A stretch of DNA of 64,000 nt from Triglochin maritima (GCA_963682175.1 OY821772.1:43484925-43548924), one strand, 5' to 3'; positions 12,000 to 24,870 are shown, counted from the first letter of the stretch. A program made the numbers and translations. The notes: a model not told the origin generated them from the letters alone.

Positions 12000-12387
12000 T
12001 GTTTTTATAGCCCGACGGAACTCAACGTTTGTAACGTCGAGTTCTGCCTTTAGAACTTGACATCTAGGATGTCGAGTTCTATTTAAGACACTATTGTCAT
12101 GGCGCGTCAACCGTTTCATGCACGATCTGAGTGTAAGGAGAACAATTCAAATAGAACTCGGCATCACAAGTGCCGAGTTTTCCTTGAGAACTAAGGAGAA
12201 CTCACGTCGAGTGAAATATGAAGTGTTGGGCAATAAAAGTCAAACCAAACTTGACACTGGATATGTCGAGTTCTTTAGACACTAAAAAACAAAACTCGGT
12301 GTCACGTGGTGGTAACGGGTTTAGTACGAAAAATACTTTTAAATTAGGTCTATTTTGGTATAAAAAAATTATTTTGATTTTTTTTAC
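12000..12387. repeat. MULE1 right terminal inverted repeat
   Basis: This is the inverted counterpart of 1513-1610 plus 3446-3725. It contains units built on GAACTCG..GTCGAGTTC and the shared block TTTTATTGCCCAACACTTCA in reverse. The outermost base is 12387, followed by the target duplication TAAATACAA. Confidence 0.8.
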
Positions 12388-12396
12388 TAAATACAA

Positions 12397-13507
12397 TTAT
12401 TTCTTCATACCCATTACTGTAGCTGATGAATGCTTTTAAATTTGAAGGGAAAGATAGGAGTCCTGTAAGTCTGTAACTCCCATTAAGAACCCACGTGCAT
12501 GCCTATTAACTATTATTATATATTCAACATTTGTCTTTATTATATATTCAGTATTGTCTCTGCTTTCCTAAATGCAATTGGAACTCCAAATCTAATATAC
12601 ATGCTAGCTACTTCTCCCACATATTAATTGCTTACTTCCATGTAAAGAAATATTGATACGGGGATCACCACGACACTCTTATTCCTGCAATTTGTTTGGG
12701 TGTGATTGTTTCATGCAATAGTATTTTATTCTTGTGGTCAATGAGGTTATACATTTAGAATCGCATAACGGACATATCTGGTTAACTTTAGATGTCTAAA
12801 ATCCTGAGTTTGATAATTAAATAATTGAACAAATGACAGAACATATCTTTTATATTATTATTTTTAAACTATCTCATAAATGGACATCCTTCACAACGTT
12901 TTTTTAGGGTGCACTTATACAGTGTATCTATAACAATATATGCACTTTTTTTATATTTTAAAACTCACATATCCAAGATGTTGTAATATAATAACAAACC
13001 ATATATTTAAAATTTTGTATTTGAGATGTGATTGTTCTTAAGTTAATAAATCTACATAATTATATTGGATATTCCAGTTTCCACTGTGAAGTTATGACTA
13101 AAACACATAAGTCAAACTTATTGATAATAGGATTTCATATTCATAGCTACTCATTTCTCCATTTATATGGTCCTCCGACCTCCAAGTAAAAAAATGAAGT
13201 TGTAGTTAAATCTCATTATTTATTATATTCCCTTGACCTACTTGTATTTGTGAGTATTAGTGCTTGGAGACCCGGGATAGGTGGTGCATTAATTAATTAT
13301 TATGTTTTTTTTGTCTTTCCACAGTTAATAGATTATAAAATTGATTGACACATTAAACTTAGATTAAATTATTAGGTGGTGCTCAATTAATGAAGCTTTA
13401 CATTACTGTCACTCACAATCAATACGAATTGTCTTGAATGTAAGAACAATAAAGTGCATCAATAATGGGTTTTTTAGTTAAAAAGATTATATTTTCAACA
13501 ATATGTT
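12397..13507. other. Intergenic AT-rich DNA, no gene seen
   Basis: Scattered stops in all frames, no recognisable protein or RNA signature and no clear repeat boundary. It is unique-looking sequence flanking MULE1. Confidence 0.5.
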
Positions 13508-13535
13508 GAGAGAGAGAGAGAGAGAGAGAGAGAGG
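13508..13535. repeat. (GA)n microsatellite
   Basis: A perfect run of about 14 GA dinucleotides. Confidence 0.95.
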
Positions 13536-13600
13536 TTGCTATTTATGTGGTATGGTTTTATAACATATGATCCCGTGGGCCTGGCTTATTAGATCGGATA

Positions 13601-13993
13601 TGTTGAGAAAAGAACAATACTATTTGTATTACACAACTAATATTATTACAACTCATTATAAGACTTTTCTCCTCGTTACAAGACTCTCACTCACACTCTA
13701 CCATAAAGTAACTAGACTACACACTCACATTACCACAAACTCACTCTTTGTGTTTTGAGAACTCTTCACCTAGATGGTTTGGAATAGGAGATGCCACCCA
13801 TATTTATAGGTGTGAATGAAACTTATGAAAAAGTTGAAGTTTCTAGACTATGAAACATCTAGGAAGCTTCGAAGTGGTAGATAAGGAAGAAATATCTAGA
13901 TTATGAATTCTCTAGAGAATTGAACTTAATGGGTTGGAATATAACTAGGTTAAGTATATATCTTGGATTTGGGTTGGTGTTGGATCTTTAACA
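13601..13993 (-). mobile_element. Short LTR-like element (393 bp)
   Basis: It starts TGTTGAGAAAAG and ends GATCTTTAACA, with near-perfect 5-bp flanks GGATA (13596-13600) and GGACA (13994-13998), one mismatch. A TATA-like CCTATAAATATG is on the minus strand near 13799-13810. It is probably a solo LTR in minus orientation; the imperfect duplication leaves doubt. Confidence 0.55.
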
Positions 13994-14030
13994 GGACACG
14001 GATCAGATATGGGCATTACCATATCCATAT

Positions 14031-14515
14031 TAGGGCTGTAAATGGGGTGGGTTTTGAACTTAGTGCTACCCGACCCGTCTAAGGTAGGTAGGTTGGCGGG
14101 TCGAGTGAAAAAAATTAACCGCCACCCAACCCGCCTAAGATCGGGTAAACGGGTTGTGCGAGGCGGGTAGATGGATAAATAGATTTTTATATGTTTTTAT
14201 TTCTTTCTACATAACATTATAAATTTAAAACATGACAAATTAGCACCTTAAAAACATTACCAATGTGATGAATACCATAAAATTATAAATAACACTATTA
14301 GTAAATTATGGATTAGAGAATATGTATATATATATATGAAATATAAGTGTGTACATATATAATATTTATTACTTAATTCATTAAATTCTGATGCAGGTAA
14401 TCAGGTAAACGGGGCGGGTAGAAAATACAACCGCTACCTGTCTCGTTTATTAATCGGGTTGGCGGATATTCAGGTAGGCGGGTGGTGGGTTTTACCCGCC
14501 CCATTTACGGTCGTA
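14031..14515. mobile_element. hAT-type MITE
   Basis: A 485-bp element starts TAGGGCTGTAAATGGGG and ends CCCCATTTACGGTCGTA, with perfect 8-bp duplications ATCCATAT at 14023-14030 and 14516-14523. Subterminal regions are rich in GGCGGGT/ACCCGCC repeats and it has no coding capacity. It lies in an older, eroded element rich in GGATATGG motifs that seems to run to about 15048, where TTTGCACTCCTA resembles another hAT end. Confidence 0.88.
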
Positions 14516-14523
14516 ATCCATAT

Positions 14524-16100
14524 TCATATTTGATTTGCGGATATGGATACAAATCACATTGGATATGAAAAATTTGTATTCATGTCCTTAAAAACGGATA
14601 TGGATATGGAACAAATATTTTATAAACGGATTCGAACAAAAAAATAGATATATGTAGTGTACATATACAATATAAAACAAGTGTATATCATGGTAATTCA
14701 CATAATTTTTTACCTCTTATATGGAAAAAAATCTTAACTATATTAGTTTAGAAATGTAATAAATTTTATGTGTAGTAGTAAAATTTTATGTATAAGTTCA
14801 AAAGGATTATGAAAAATCACTATTTTAAACATATATATCAAAAATATTATATTAATTGTGGATACTATATCCAATCAAATATACAAATCAATATCCGTTA
14901 AAGTTAAACTTTTCATATCCATATTCGCAAAAAATTGAAATTTGATATTTGTATTCGTCCGAACGTAGAAAAATGATAGTCGTATGTTCGTATCCTTGAA
15001 AAAAGAGAGTACGGATATTTGCCGATGGTTACAACGATTTGCACTCCTATTCGGTATCGTACTTCAGCAAAACGGATTGTGTAGTGTTTCTCAATAGTGT
15101 TTAGTTGATGTAACTTTTCACTTATTTATTTACTAATCTAACAAAGAAACATAGTGAAGTAGGATGGCATTAAAAGCAGCCACGCTACCCTTTGTAACCC
15201 GCAATCCGTGTTCCCCAGGTGTACGTTACGGTCGTCATTTAGTAAAAAGACAGGGGTATTAGTGGAATTTGACGAGCCACATGGAATGGGTTCGGACTTT
15301 AGCCCACCAAACCCCATCTGACGGCCTTGATTCGTCGATTTATTGAGCCCATTTAGTCCGTACTCACCTCCACCAAACCAATATTACTACTCTATTAAAT
15401 CTCACATTCATCGCACGCTCTCTTTTTCATCATTAAAAGACTGCAACCCTATTAATTCCAAAACACGTCTTATCTCATATTCTTATCTACACTCTTATGC
15501 TAAGAGAGAAGCTAATAAATGGAACGATGGTGATAGTTGTAACATCATTCCTAATAGTCAATCATATTCTTGTGTTTTGGCTTCACTTATGAATCTCAAC
15601 TTACACCATTTTCGTTCCCGTGGGGATGAAACAATCCTGAGAGAAGGGTCACATTCGTACCCCGGCTTGTACTAAAAAAATAGGAGCCACACCCTCGTAC
15701 TTTGATTTTTTTTAACTTAAAAGAACATTCCGAACAAAAAAATACCAATACCCAAAGAAAAGTCGGTGCAAAATTGGTAATTAATTATCTTGGAAATTTT
15801 GGTTTTATGGAAAATGAGTTGTTTGTTTTTAGGTTATCATTAACTATGATCATGGACGACCTGATCATGAGTGCTCTCTCTCTTTTATGTTAACTTTTTT
15901 TTCTTCTTAATTTACTTTCTTCTCTTTCCTATATTATTCACATCTTAACCACAACTTACAACAACTTATCTCTCTCATTCACATCATTTCAGGATCTATC
16001 TTCTAAAAAAATTTAAAAAAATCAAAACAATTATAAAACTTATTTTTAAAAAAAAATAAAAAAAATGCAAACAAAAAATTCGAAAAAATATATAAAAAAT
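14524..16100. other. Gene-poor upstream region of the HD-ZIP IV gene
   Basis: 14524-15050 looks like eroded hAT-type element sequence with GGATATGG/CCATATCC motifs. From 15050 to 16100 I see no gene. An open frame at 15343-15675 has no recognisable domain. The block becomes very A/T-rich at 16000-16110. Confidence 0.45.
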
Positions 16101-16846
16101 TAATAAAATAAGCAACGACCCGATCGACTACGTCGATGACCCGTTCGTTGATGACCGAGTCATCTCCCCCATTAAGGGAGAGATGACCCGGTCCTCTCCG
16201 GATGACCGGAAGTGCGGGGGATACCCCCGTTGGTGGTGGCCTTACACGATCAGGGCCGGCCATCACCCGAATGGAGGGACCCGCAAGATCTTCAAAGTTC
16301 AACAACGTTGGCACCAACACGAGGGGCAGTATCGTAAACTCCCTCCTCGGACTCGAGCCGGTCCGGCCCGGTCTCGAGTGGCGTGAGCGCAAGACTGGAC
16401 CCGAATAGAAAGATATAGAATAGGAAGTGTCTCCGGCTTTTAAATTCTCCCGTCGGTTACTCCAACGCATTTCACTTCCTCTCTCTCTCACTAACTTCTC
16501 TCTCTCTAAAAACTGTTGTTGTTGGTAGTGTTTTGTGCTCTCTCTCTCTTACTCTAACGGGGGTCGTAATGAGGGGAGAAGTCGGAGGCAATTCGTGAGC
16601 GGTTTCTCGATTAGGAAGACGCAAAAACATGGTCGTACCCATGCATGGTTATTAGTTAAGACCAACACAAATACAACTACACAAAAGTAACGCCATTGCT
16701 GCTGGGATTTAGCCATTGCCATTTATAGCTTCCACTGTCCATGAGAATCAAACCAAGTTGAGAAACATACAAAGACAACAATACGTCTCCCTACAACACA
16801 CCAAACCACACCACTTCCTACTCTCCTTTGTTGTTGGGAGGGAAGT
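16101..16846 (+). promoter_or_regulatory. Proximal promoter and leader of the HD-ZIP IV gene
   Basis: A sharp shift from A/T-rich DNA to GC-rich sequence occurs at about 16110. Pyrimidine-rich CT tracts follow at about 16478-16506 and 16538-16552, typical of plant 5' leaders. Candidate TATA-like sequences are CTTTTAAATT (about 16437) and ATTTATAGC (16721). The transcription start cannot be fixed from sequence alone, and a leader intron is possible. Confidence 0.45.
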
Positions 16847-19800
16847 ATGGATTTCGGAGATGACCCGGACTTGTCCGAGTCGCAGAAGAGGAAGAAGCGG
16901 TACCACCGCCACACGCCGAGGCAGATTCAGGAGTTGGAAGCGTATATATACATATATATATATGTGTTCTTCGACTACTTGTGTTACCACTTTGGTTTGT
17001 TTGTTTATCGTTTTGAACTTGGTTTGTTTAGGATGTTTAAGGAATGCCCACATCCAGACGAGAAGCAAAGAATGCAACTGAGTAGGGACTTGGGGTTGGA
17101 GCCGAGGCAGATCAAGTTCTGGTTCCAGAACAGGAGGACTCAGATGAAGGCACCACTTTTCTTTTTGGCTCTTGTTGTGGGGAAGTTGTTTCTGTGATTT
17201 GGGTTTGTGACAGTTTTTTGTTTGGTCGCAGGCGCAACACGAGAGAGCGGATAATTGTTCCCTGAGGGCCGAGAACGATAAGATCCGGTGCGAAAATATT
17301 GCTATTAGAGAGGCGTTGAAGAACATCATTTGCCCCACTTGTGGGGGTCCTCCTGTTGCCGAGGATTGCTATTTTGATGAGCAGAAGCTTCGGATGGAGA
17401 ACACCCGTCTCAAGGAAGAGGTCTCTGCATGATGCCTAATATCTCTGTTTTTTAACTTGTTTTGTGTTTGTCAACCTTTTTTTTGGGAAGAAAAGAACAT
17501 GTCTTTTTGCTGTTTCAATCTTTGGTTCAAATAGTGGTTTTGGAAGTTGTTTTTATTTTTTGGCGAGCAACAGCAAAATCGAGTCTTTTTGTTGATATCA
17601 TATCTTACTTTCTCAATAGAACCTCGAATCTTTGTTTGTTTGGTTTTTTTGTTTTGTTTTGGATTCTCTAGAATTTTCACTTTGAGGATATGTTTGTATA
17701 GGAGGTCACTGTAACTGTGGTTTTTGGACTTGTTTTCGTTGGATTTGTGTTCGCAGCTTGATAGAGTTTCCAGCATTGCCTCCAAATATCTCGGGAGGCC
17801 CATCACACAACTTCCTCCAATTCACCCGATTCCGATAAGTTCACTCGATTTATCGGTCGGAAGCTTCAGTAGCACCGCGCTTGGCCCCTCGTTGGACCTT
17901 GACCTCCTTCCGGGGAGCTCCTCTTCCCTTTCCCAAATGCCGTTCCCGACGACCGGTGTTTCAGAGATGGAGAAGTCCATAATGGTGGAAATGGCAGCAA
18001 ATGCGATGGAGGAGGTGATAAGGCTGGCACAAGCAGAAGAGCCTTTGTGGATGAAGTCCATAAGCAGCGGTCATGACATGCTTAATGTCGACGCTTACGA
18101 GAGGATTTTCCCGAGATGGAGGAACCAGTTGAAGAGCCCAGATGTCCACACTGAAGCATCAAGAGACACAGAGCCTGTGATGATGAGTGCCATCCAATTG
18201 GTCGATTTTCTGATGGACTCTGTGAGCTCTACTAACCAATGTTTATTTTAGATCACATTTTTCTTTGCCTCCATTTGTTCATTTCTAAAACTTTTTAAAA
18301 AAATATTATGTTCAGAGTAAATGGATGGATTTGTTCTCGACGATTATTTCGAAAGCTAGAACCGTTGAAGTCCTGGAGACAGGAATTGCTGGAAGCAGAA
18401 GTGGTACTTTGCTATTGGTGAGATTTCGAACTTGTGATCTTGTTTGGTAATCCTATGTTTTGGTTGGGACACTCTCGTCTGATTTTAATGCCAACCAGAT
18501 GTATGAGGAGCTTCAGGTTCTTTCGCCTTTAGTCTCTACTCGCGAATTCTACTTTCTACGCTACTGTCAGCAAATGGAGCACGGTTTGTGGGCTATAGCC
18601 GATGTCTCAGTTGATCTCTCCCGTGAAAATCAGTTCACCCCGTCGTTCCCCTCTCGGAAACTTCCATCTGGCTGCTTGGTTCAGGACATGTCTAATGGAT
18701 GCTCCAAGGTTGATTTTAATGTGAACAATCAAATTTTTTGATGCTCAATTTTTTTTTAATATCATTGATCTGTAATATGTAGTTGATTTGCTTGAGTAGG
18801 TCACTTGGGTAGTGCACATGGAAATCGAAGAGAAAACGCCTACGCACCGGTTATACCGTGAATTAGTTCATAGCGGTATAGCATTTGGTGCTCAAAGATG
18901 GTTAGCCACTTTGAAGAGAATGTGCGAGAGATTTGCGTGCCTAATGGTGACAAGCACGCCTAGTAGGGACCCTGGTGGAGGTAATCTGGTCTCATTGTTT
19001 GATATGTCTTAGTATCGCATTGTTTTATGCTCATTTCTTAATCTTGACAGTTATTCCATCGGCCGAGGGGAAGAGGAGCATGATGAAGCTTTCTCAGAGA
19101 ATGGTAAACCATTTTTGCACGAGTTTGAGTGCTTCCATTGACCAAAGATGGACCACGCTATCAGGACTAAATGATGTTGGCGTTCGGGTCACGATCCATA
19201 AGAGCACTGATCCCGGCCAGCCTAATGGAGTTGTTCTTAGTGCTGCAACATCAATATGGCTACCTGTTTCATGTCAGACTGTTTTCAGTTTCTTCAAAGA
19301 CGAAAGAACTCGCGCCCAGGTTCATAACTTCACCATGATGTTTGAAGTTTTATTTGAGTAGATTGGTAAATGAACTTTTGTGTTTGCTGCAGTGGGATGT
19401 CCTCTCTAATGGTAACTCGGTGCAAGAGGTTGCTCACATAACAAATGGTTCTCATCATGGGAATTGCATCTCTCTTCTGCGCGTAAGTTCTCGGTTTCAA
19501 GTGGAATTTCCCACTAATTCTATCACTTGCTCATTTTGAAAATGTTTTTTGATAAAGAAAAGTACATTTTGAATGTTATACGCCCCGCTGAAATCAAGTA
19601 TGTTACACCATATTTTCGAACATTATGTATGGAAGGATCAACAGAATGAATCCTAACATATATATCACTACTAAAATGAAGCATCAAATGAGAATTTTTT
19701 TTAATTTTTTTTGAATATTATATTTGTGCAATTCTTGCAATCAGGCATTCAACTCAAGCCAGAACAACATGTTAATCCTCCAAGAGAGCTGCACAGACTC

Positions 19801-20104
19801 ATCGGGCTCCATTGTGGTCTACGCTCCCGTTGACCTACCCGCCATAAACATCGTTATGAGCGGGGAAGACCCGTCCTACATTCCCCTCCTCCCGTCCGGA
19901 TTCACAATCCTCCCGGACGGGCGGTCAGGCGGAGCCTCCACGAGTTCAAATCCAACTGGTAGTGGATCCTTAATCACAGTGGCTTTCCAAATCCTCGTAA
20001 CCAGCCTCCCATCTGCGAAGCTGAACCTCGAATCAATAACGACGGTCAACAACCTGATCAGCACCACAGTGCAGCAAATCAAGGCAGCCTTGAATTGCCC
20101 ATAG
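16847..20104 (+). CDS. HDG11: HD-ZIP class IV homeodomain-leucine zipper START protein, HDG11/HDG12 type
   Basis: This is an epidermis-type transcription factor of the HD-ZIP IV family; Arabidopsis HDG11 acts in trichome and stomatal patterning and drought tolerance. Ten exons join in phase to 692 residues: 16847-16941, 17032-17149, 17232-17420, 17757-18221, 18316-18417, 18499-18708, 18800-18980, 19051-19319, 19393-19482, 19745-20104. Residues 16-73 form the homeodomain ([14 protein letters not shown]), followed by the zipper-loop-zipper with the loop cysteines CPTC at 105-108 and [15 protein letters not shown]. The START domain begins near 205 ([16 protein letters not shown]). The class-specific C-terminal region includes [16 protein letters not shown] and [37 protein letters not shown] points to the HDG11/HDG12 branch rather than ATML1/PDF2 or ANL2. 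Length is close to Arabidopsis HDG11 (about 720). Exon 2 requires a GC donor (17150); the other donors are GT. Confidence 0.93.
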
Positions 20105-20790
20105 TCTGATTCCTCGGGACAGCTCACCAAGTACATGAATAGGTGGATTCAGAGGGTTCTTGATGTGGGCATTCAAAGTGGTTTCCTTGAATTGTCTTTC
20201 TGGGTTGGTTGGTTTGTCTTGAATGCTCCCATCAAGAGCTGAACTGGAAAAAAACTGCTACAACTGCTACTACTATTTTTTTTCCTTTATTTCGTTCTTT
20301 ACATTTACCATTAGGAGAAGCCTTTAGGAGTCAAGAACGCACCATAGCTGTTTGCTGTCATTAGTCACACCATTTTCTTGTTTTTTTTTTTGTTTTCTTT
20401 TGGGCTCACCACCTTTTCCTACTCCAATGCAGCAAGCAAGGCTAAATGGTTCGGGTATTGACTTCTGTTCATGGAACATTAATTGTTTTAAAGAGAAGCT
20501 TCTGCTCCAAAGTGGTACCAATGTGTTCTCTTCTCCTTATGGTTGTTGGTGTTGGTTTTATGTTTTTTTGGGATTTTCTCTTTGTCACGCACATGCATAT
20601 TTATTGTCCTTGGCATGGGCGCTCCTCTTCAACTCCTCTGACTCTGAACCATAGAAATTTAATCCGGTCTCAGAGGGGAAAATGTTATTTTTTGTCATGG
20701 GAAGGATGGATTGCTGTTTGCATTGTTCTGGGCTGTGAATGATGCTTTCCATCAATGCAGATGCTAATTGATGTAATAATGGATTCTGGG
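20105..20790 (+). other. 3' untranslated region of the HD-ZIP IV gene (probable)
   Basis: T-rich sequence after the TAG stop at 20102-20104, with no further coding exon needed since the family's C-terminal end (a variant of TVHQIKTAL) is already complete. Open frames here are short and unlike any protein. The end of the transcript is not defined. Confidence 0.45.
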
Positions 20791-23700
20791 TTGGTCTTTC
20801 TTTTTCGAATTTTTCTATGATCTAGATTTTTTCCTTCTCTGTTTTGCATTCATAGCTGAAGTCTTCTCCTGACAAGTATTAGGTAGGCCTCATAAATAAT
20901 GAGCTACAAAGTATGATTTTATGATGTCTTATCCCAATACGTTGCTTTATACAGTGAGTTCAGTTAACTTAGATGTTGTAACTTAAAATTATAATCCATT
21001 TATGTTAGTTGTATTAACATTTCATACGTTGTGTAGAGCAACAATCCATCTTTCCATTATAATGAGATGAAATCCTGATTTGCCTTGTTCCAGCATGAAA
21101 GTCGAAAGTTGGGATTTAATGCTTTGTTTTTGTTGTTGTTGTTGCTGTTGCTGTAGAGTGAAAGTAGAACTTTTATAAGTACAGTTATATGTTATGATTA
21201 TCTAATTATTGGATTTTGGATTTTTTTTATAAACTAAGTTCATTAACAATCCCATGAGCCATGACGCCCTTATATTACATAGTAACATATATGACTATAT
21301 GAGGCTGTAATGGTTGAGTTAGGTTGGACAGCTTTGATTAAAATTGATTGTTAGGGCCCCATTATGCCAAGAAGCTATTGCGATAGCTTAGCTGGTACTT
21401 TAGTACATCACCAGCCATGCAGAACAAACTACTCTATCTTCTTTGTTTTGAACAGTGTGCATCATGTGTAGAATTAAATTCGCACTTCATTCTAAAGCAC
21501 CACCAATTACTCTTATATTATTCGTATTTACCACTCTAGACATCAAATATCAAACTGATTTACTTGAGACTTCAATCTGTAGGTTGGTTATTCCAAATCA
21601 GGGAACTTAGCATTTCCATAACTACAAAACCAACCAATAGCTTGTATAAAGTATCATTTGAGTTGTTTGTTAACAAAGAGTGGATAATCAAATTCAAGTA
21701 TATATTTATGCAACGAGAAAAAAGTGAAAACCTTTGAAGTGCTCCTATGACCCTTTCTATCTAATTTTTAGTGTTCTAAAAAATCACTTTGAGCACTCCT
21801 TAAATTTATGTCTACAATGTAACGTAGGAGAAGGTTGAGTTTTTCTTGTTCTAGAGAAAGGAAGAACAAATAGGATGAAAAGAAGACGTTTTTTTTTTTG
21901 CAAGCAAGAAAAGGAAGCCAAGTGTGTTCTAGATTTTGAGGGTGAAAGATGAAGTCGAAGATAAATATGTTAATTAATATAGTCCATCCCGTTTGCAAAA
22001 ATAAAAATAAAAATTCCCAAGCATCATTGTTGCAAAGCTCACACTTAATTACGATATAAATCCATGCGCTCAACAATTCATCCAAATATCTTTTTATATG
22101 ATATGATCACAAGAAATTGCCTTAATCCATCATCATACAATCTTAATGCACTGTGAGGAAAGAAAGAAGTACCCAGCCGAGAGATAAACTATTGTCAGGA
22201 GTTAAGTCTACGCAAAATTAGGAAAAGTCATTTATTTTTTATGCACAGATCCTCGTGAGATATGGCAAATGAGGTCAAGAACGTGAGAATTTATGGATCC
22301 TAAAACTAAAAAGGGACAAATATTATTTACAAAAAAAAAGGAAAAGATTCCCATCCAAATCTTGTCTACCCAATAGATCCTCCACTCCATATCCTCACCA
22401 GTCACTATATACGCGTAAGTTCATTCCACGAAACAAAATGGTCTCATGGACTTAAACACTCAATTTGACAACGATGGCTACGATATATATAATATTTTTG
22501 GATTGATGATCTTCAACTTAAAGTACAAGAAAATTGCATCCACAAAGAAAGAATATTGAGCATAAAAAGAAAAAAAGAGGTCTGATTGGTTATGAAGATA
22601 AGCTGTTTGATCTCTGTCTTAATTTTGAACTCACGCATCACCAGCAAAATGAACAAAATCTCGCAAGCACATGTTCTCTTTGGTTGGTGGCTCATATATC
22701 TACATTATCAATAAAATATAGACATAAAAATGGTAGAATAAAGTCACAGGTTTATTTTATTTTATTCTATTCAGTGAGTCTTCTTGCTTCTTCAGTATTC
22801 TAGCCTTCGGCTTTATGATAATCGAGAGTGATTTTTGAATCCAAATGTTTTTTTAATCTGACTTTCCAAACTCACTAAAATTTCAAGTTGTACTTTCCTA
22901 TACGGAAGTCATGAGTTACAAAATAAAAAAAGAGGATAAATCGCCTGCGCAGTTTGGTGCTGAATGGTGCACTTTTAACCCATCTACCATCTAGAACCAC
23001 TTATTTTTGTTTTACGAGTTTAGCATATATACGAACTTTGTTTCAAAAATCATTTTTAATTATTTATGTAAGAAAATGGTTGAAGATTTTTCAAAAAAGG
23101 AGAGTAAAACTAATCATTTTCTAAATTTCACCTTACAAAGTTTATTTATCACATAAAACAACACCTTTTCATTTGATTAATGATAAAACAATCAGATAAA
23201 TTGTTTTATAAAAAATATAAAAAATATATATGACAATAACATATTTCAAAAAAATTCAAACATAACTAGCATTTACACCGTAAAACAGTTTTCTCACAAA
23301 AAGTATAAAATATTTTTAAAAATCAATTCCATTTAGTGCCAAAAACATTTGATTATGTAAGTTAAGTTGTGTGATTAATTGCAACAGAAAATAAGTTTTA
23401 GTTCATATAGTGTAGTATCTAATATTGTATTAATAAACATCTAGGAAAACTTAAGCAAAATCTAACGGAATATCATAAGTTGGTCGGATATTTTAGGTTT
23501 AACCATTTTTATCATAATCAAAACAAATCCCAAGTTGATTTATTTAAGCTTGTTTTTTGCTAATAAAAACACACAAAAATAACTTGAAAACAAAAAAATG
23601 ACGAAAATAAATAAATTAAACTAACAACAAATACTATTTTTTCAAACATTCGAACAAAAAATACATATTTCTTTAAATACCAAAAAAAACCATTAATATG

Positions 23701-23897
23701 TATGTAAGTTGAGTTGTTATTTCAATGTTCAATTTAAATGAAACGAAAATTAATGGCACTAAAGTAATCGTGACTTGATTTAATATTTAAAGTCTATCTT
23801 ATCCTAACAGTGTTATATTTTTCAAGACAAAGTCGTTTCTTTGCTTATGAAGTACGTTTTGTCTTAGATTGTAATTTTGTCAATATTATGGAACTGT
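20791..23897. other. Intergenic AT-rich DNA, no gene seen
   Basis: I find no coding, tRNA or miRNA signature on either strand. Homopolymer runs of A and T are frequent, especially at 23000-23700. No element boundaries were resolved. Confidence 0.45.
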
Positions 23898-24113
23898 TGT
23901 TAAAAATTATGGATGCATCACATTTTCCTCTCATAACTTCATCAACATCTCACATTCTCATTTGTCTTGTAAAATAAACTTTTTCATTTGTTTCATTTAA
24001 CCTATAAATATGAGATTATTGTAATACTTTGGTGATACAATATTATGAAATACAATAATTATTCTTCCCTAAATCTTCTTCTCATTTGTTTCATGTATAT
24101 TTCTTTCATAACA
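23898..24113 (+). mobile_element. Short LTR-like sequence, family E
   Basis: About 216 bp begins TGTTAAAAATTATGGATG and ends CTTTCATAACA. It contains CCTATAAATATGAGATTATTG and then GAAATACAATAATTATTC. The same module recurs at about 31405-31545 (CCTATAAATAAGATACTATTG, ending ATAACA). This is typical of short copia LTRs in plants. No target duplication was found. Confidence 0.5.
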
Positions 24114-24639
24114 CATTATCAATACGATAATTTCTTGTATGATCGACTAGAGCATGGGCTGATTATAATCTTGGTAATTTCTTAACAAAAAAACTTTATT
24201 TTTCTCTAATTCACGATGTCAAAATGGTAAAACACAAACCAATGTACTTATTCTACCTTTTAGTTGTATGATATGAGAAATCATGAAATTTTATATTCTC
24301 AAACTTTTATTTAGCTTTGTTTCTAGGGCTGTCAAGTTTGGCTCGGGATCGATGGATCACTCGATTTTGCTCGGATAGTGCTCGATTCGATTACTAATGA
24401 GCTGAGCACAAGCCAAAAAAAACGCTCGACAAACTAAACAAGTTGAGCACGAGCAAACTATGCCCGCTCGATGCTCGACATTCTATTGCTCGTTCGCTCG
24501 CTCGTTAAAATACTCAATTATCATATTTACCGTATCCAATTACAATTATTCATAGGGGGATACTATTAAACCATTTGATTGTTTTTAAACTAAAATCCTA
24601 AAGACTAAAATTGTAAAAATTGTAAAGCCCTAACGTGCC

Positions 24640-24870
24640 TCCGAAGCCACCTCCTCCTCCATGTCGCCTCCTCCACGCCTCCTCCTCTCCAGGCCTCTGA
24701 TGACCACCCTCCATGCCGCCTCCTCCACCCCTCCTCCGCTCAAGGTCTCTGATGACCACCCTCCATGCCTCCTCTTCTCCAAGCCTCCGACGACCACCGC
24801 CACGCCTCCTCTTCTCCAGGCCCCCGACGACCTCCTCCGACCTCCTCGTTCTTCACAGCTGACACTCGGA
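24640..24870. repeat. CCTCCT-rich tandem repeat inside the hAT element
   Basis: About four imperfect units of roughly 50-55 bp carry TCTGATGACCACCCTCCATG or close variants. Open on both strands but of very low complexity (Pro/Ser/Arg-rich). It could be a captured host 5' exon: the block runs into GGGTTTCCTTCTTTGCC and an exon-end-like AAAAG-GTAATC at about 24908-24917. Confidence 0.6.

Larger units (their letters stand above)
1513..12387 (-). mobile_element. MULE1: nested Mutator-like element with PMD gene
   Basis: The element is flanked by a perfect 9-bp direct repeat TAAATACAA (1504-1512 and 12388-12396), the duplication size typical of Mutator elements. The ends are inverted repeats: GGAATTTTTTTTCAAAATAA at the left and GTAAAAAAAATCAAAATAA read inward from the right, continuing for several hundred bp. 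Inside, on the minus strand, are a broken N-terminal MuDR-type transposase (7176-11071) and a broken plant mobile domain gene (about 4020-7175). At least four insertions sit within it: a family-B solo LTR (1611-3440), a truncated family-B LTR (5175-5882), a hAT-type element (7869-8680) and a family-C solo LTR (8863-10378). No DDE catalytic core is visible, so it could only move with transposase supplied elsewhere. Confidence 0.88.

Noticed and set aside
12569..12576. TAAATGCA, an L1-box match upstream of the HD-ZIP IV gene
   Set aside because: It is 4.3 kb from the start codon, and about four such 8-mers are expected by chance in the window on both strands.
15343..15675. 110-codon open frame upstream of the HD-ZIP IV gene
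   Set aside because: No recognisable domain, no leader features, and composition like the surrounding intergenic DNA.
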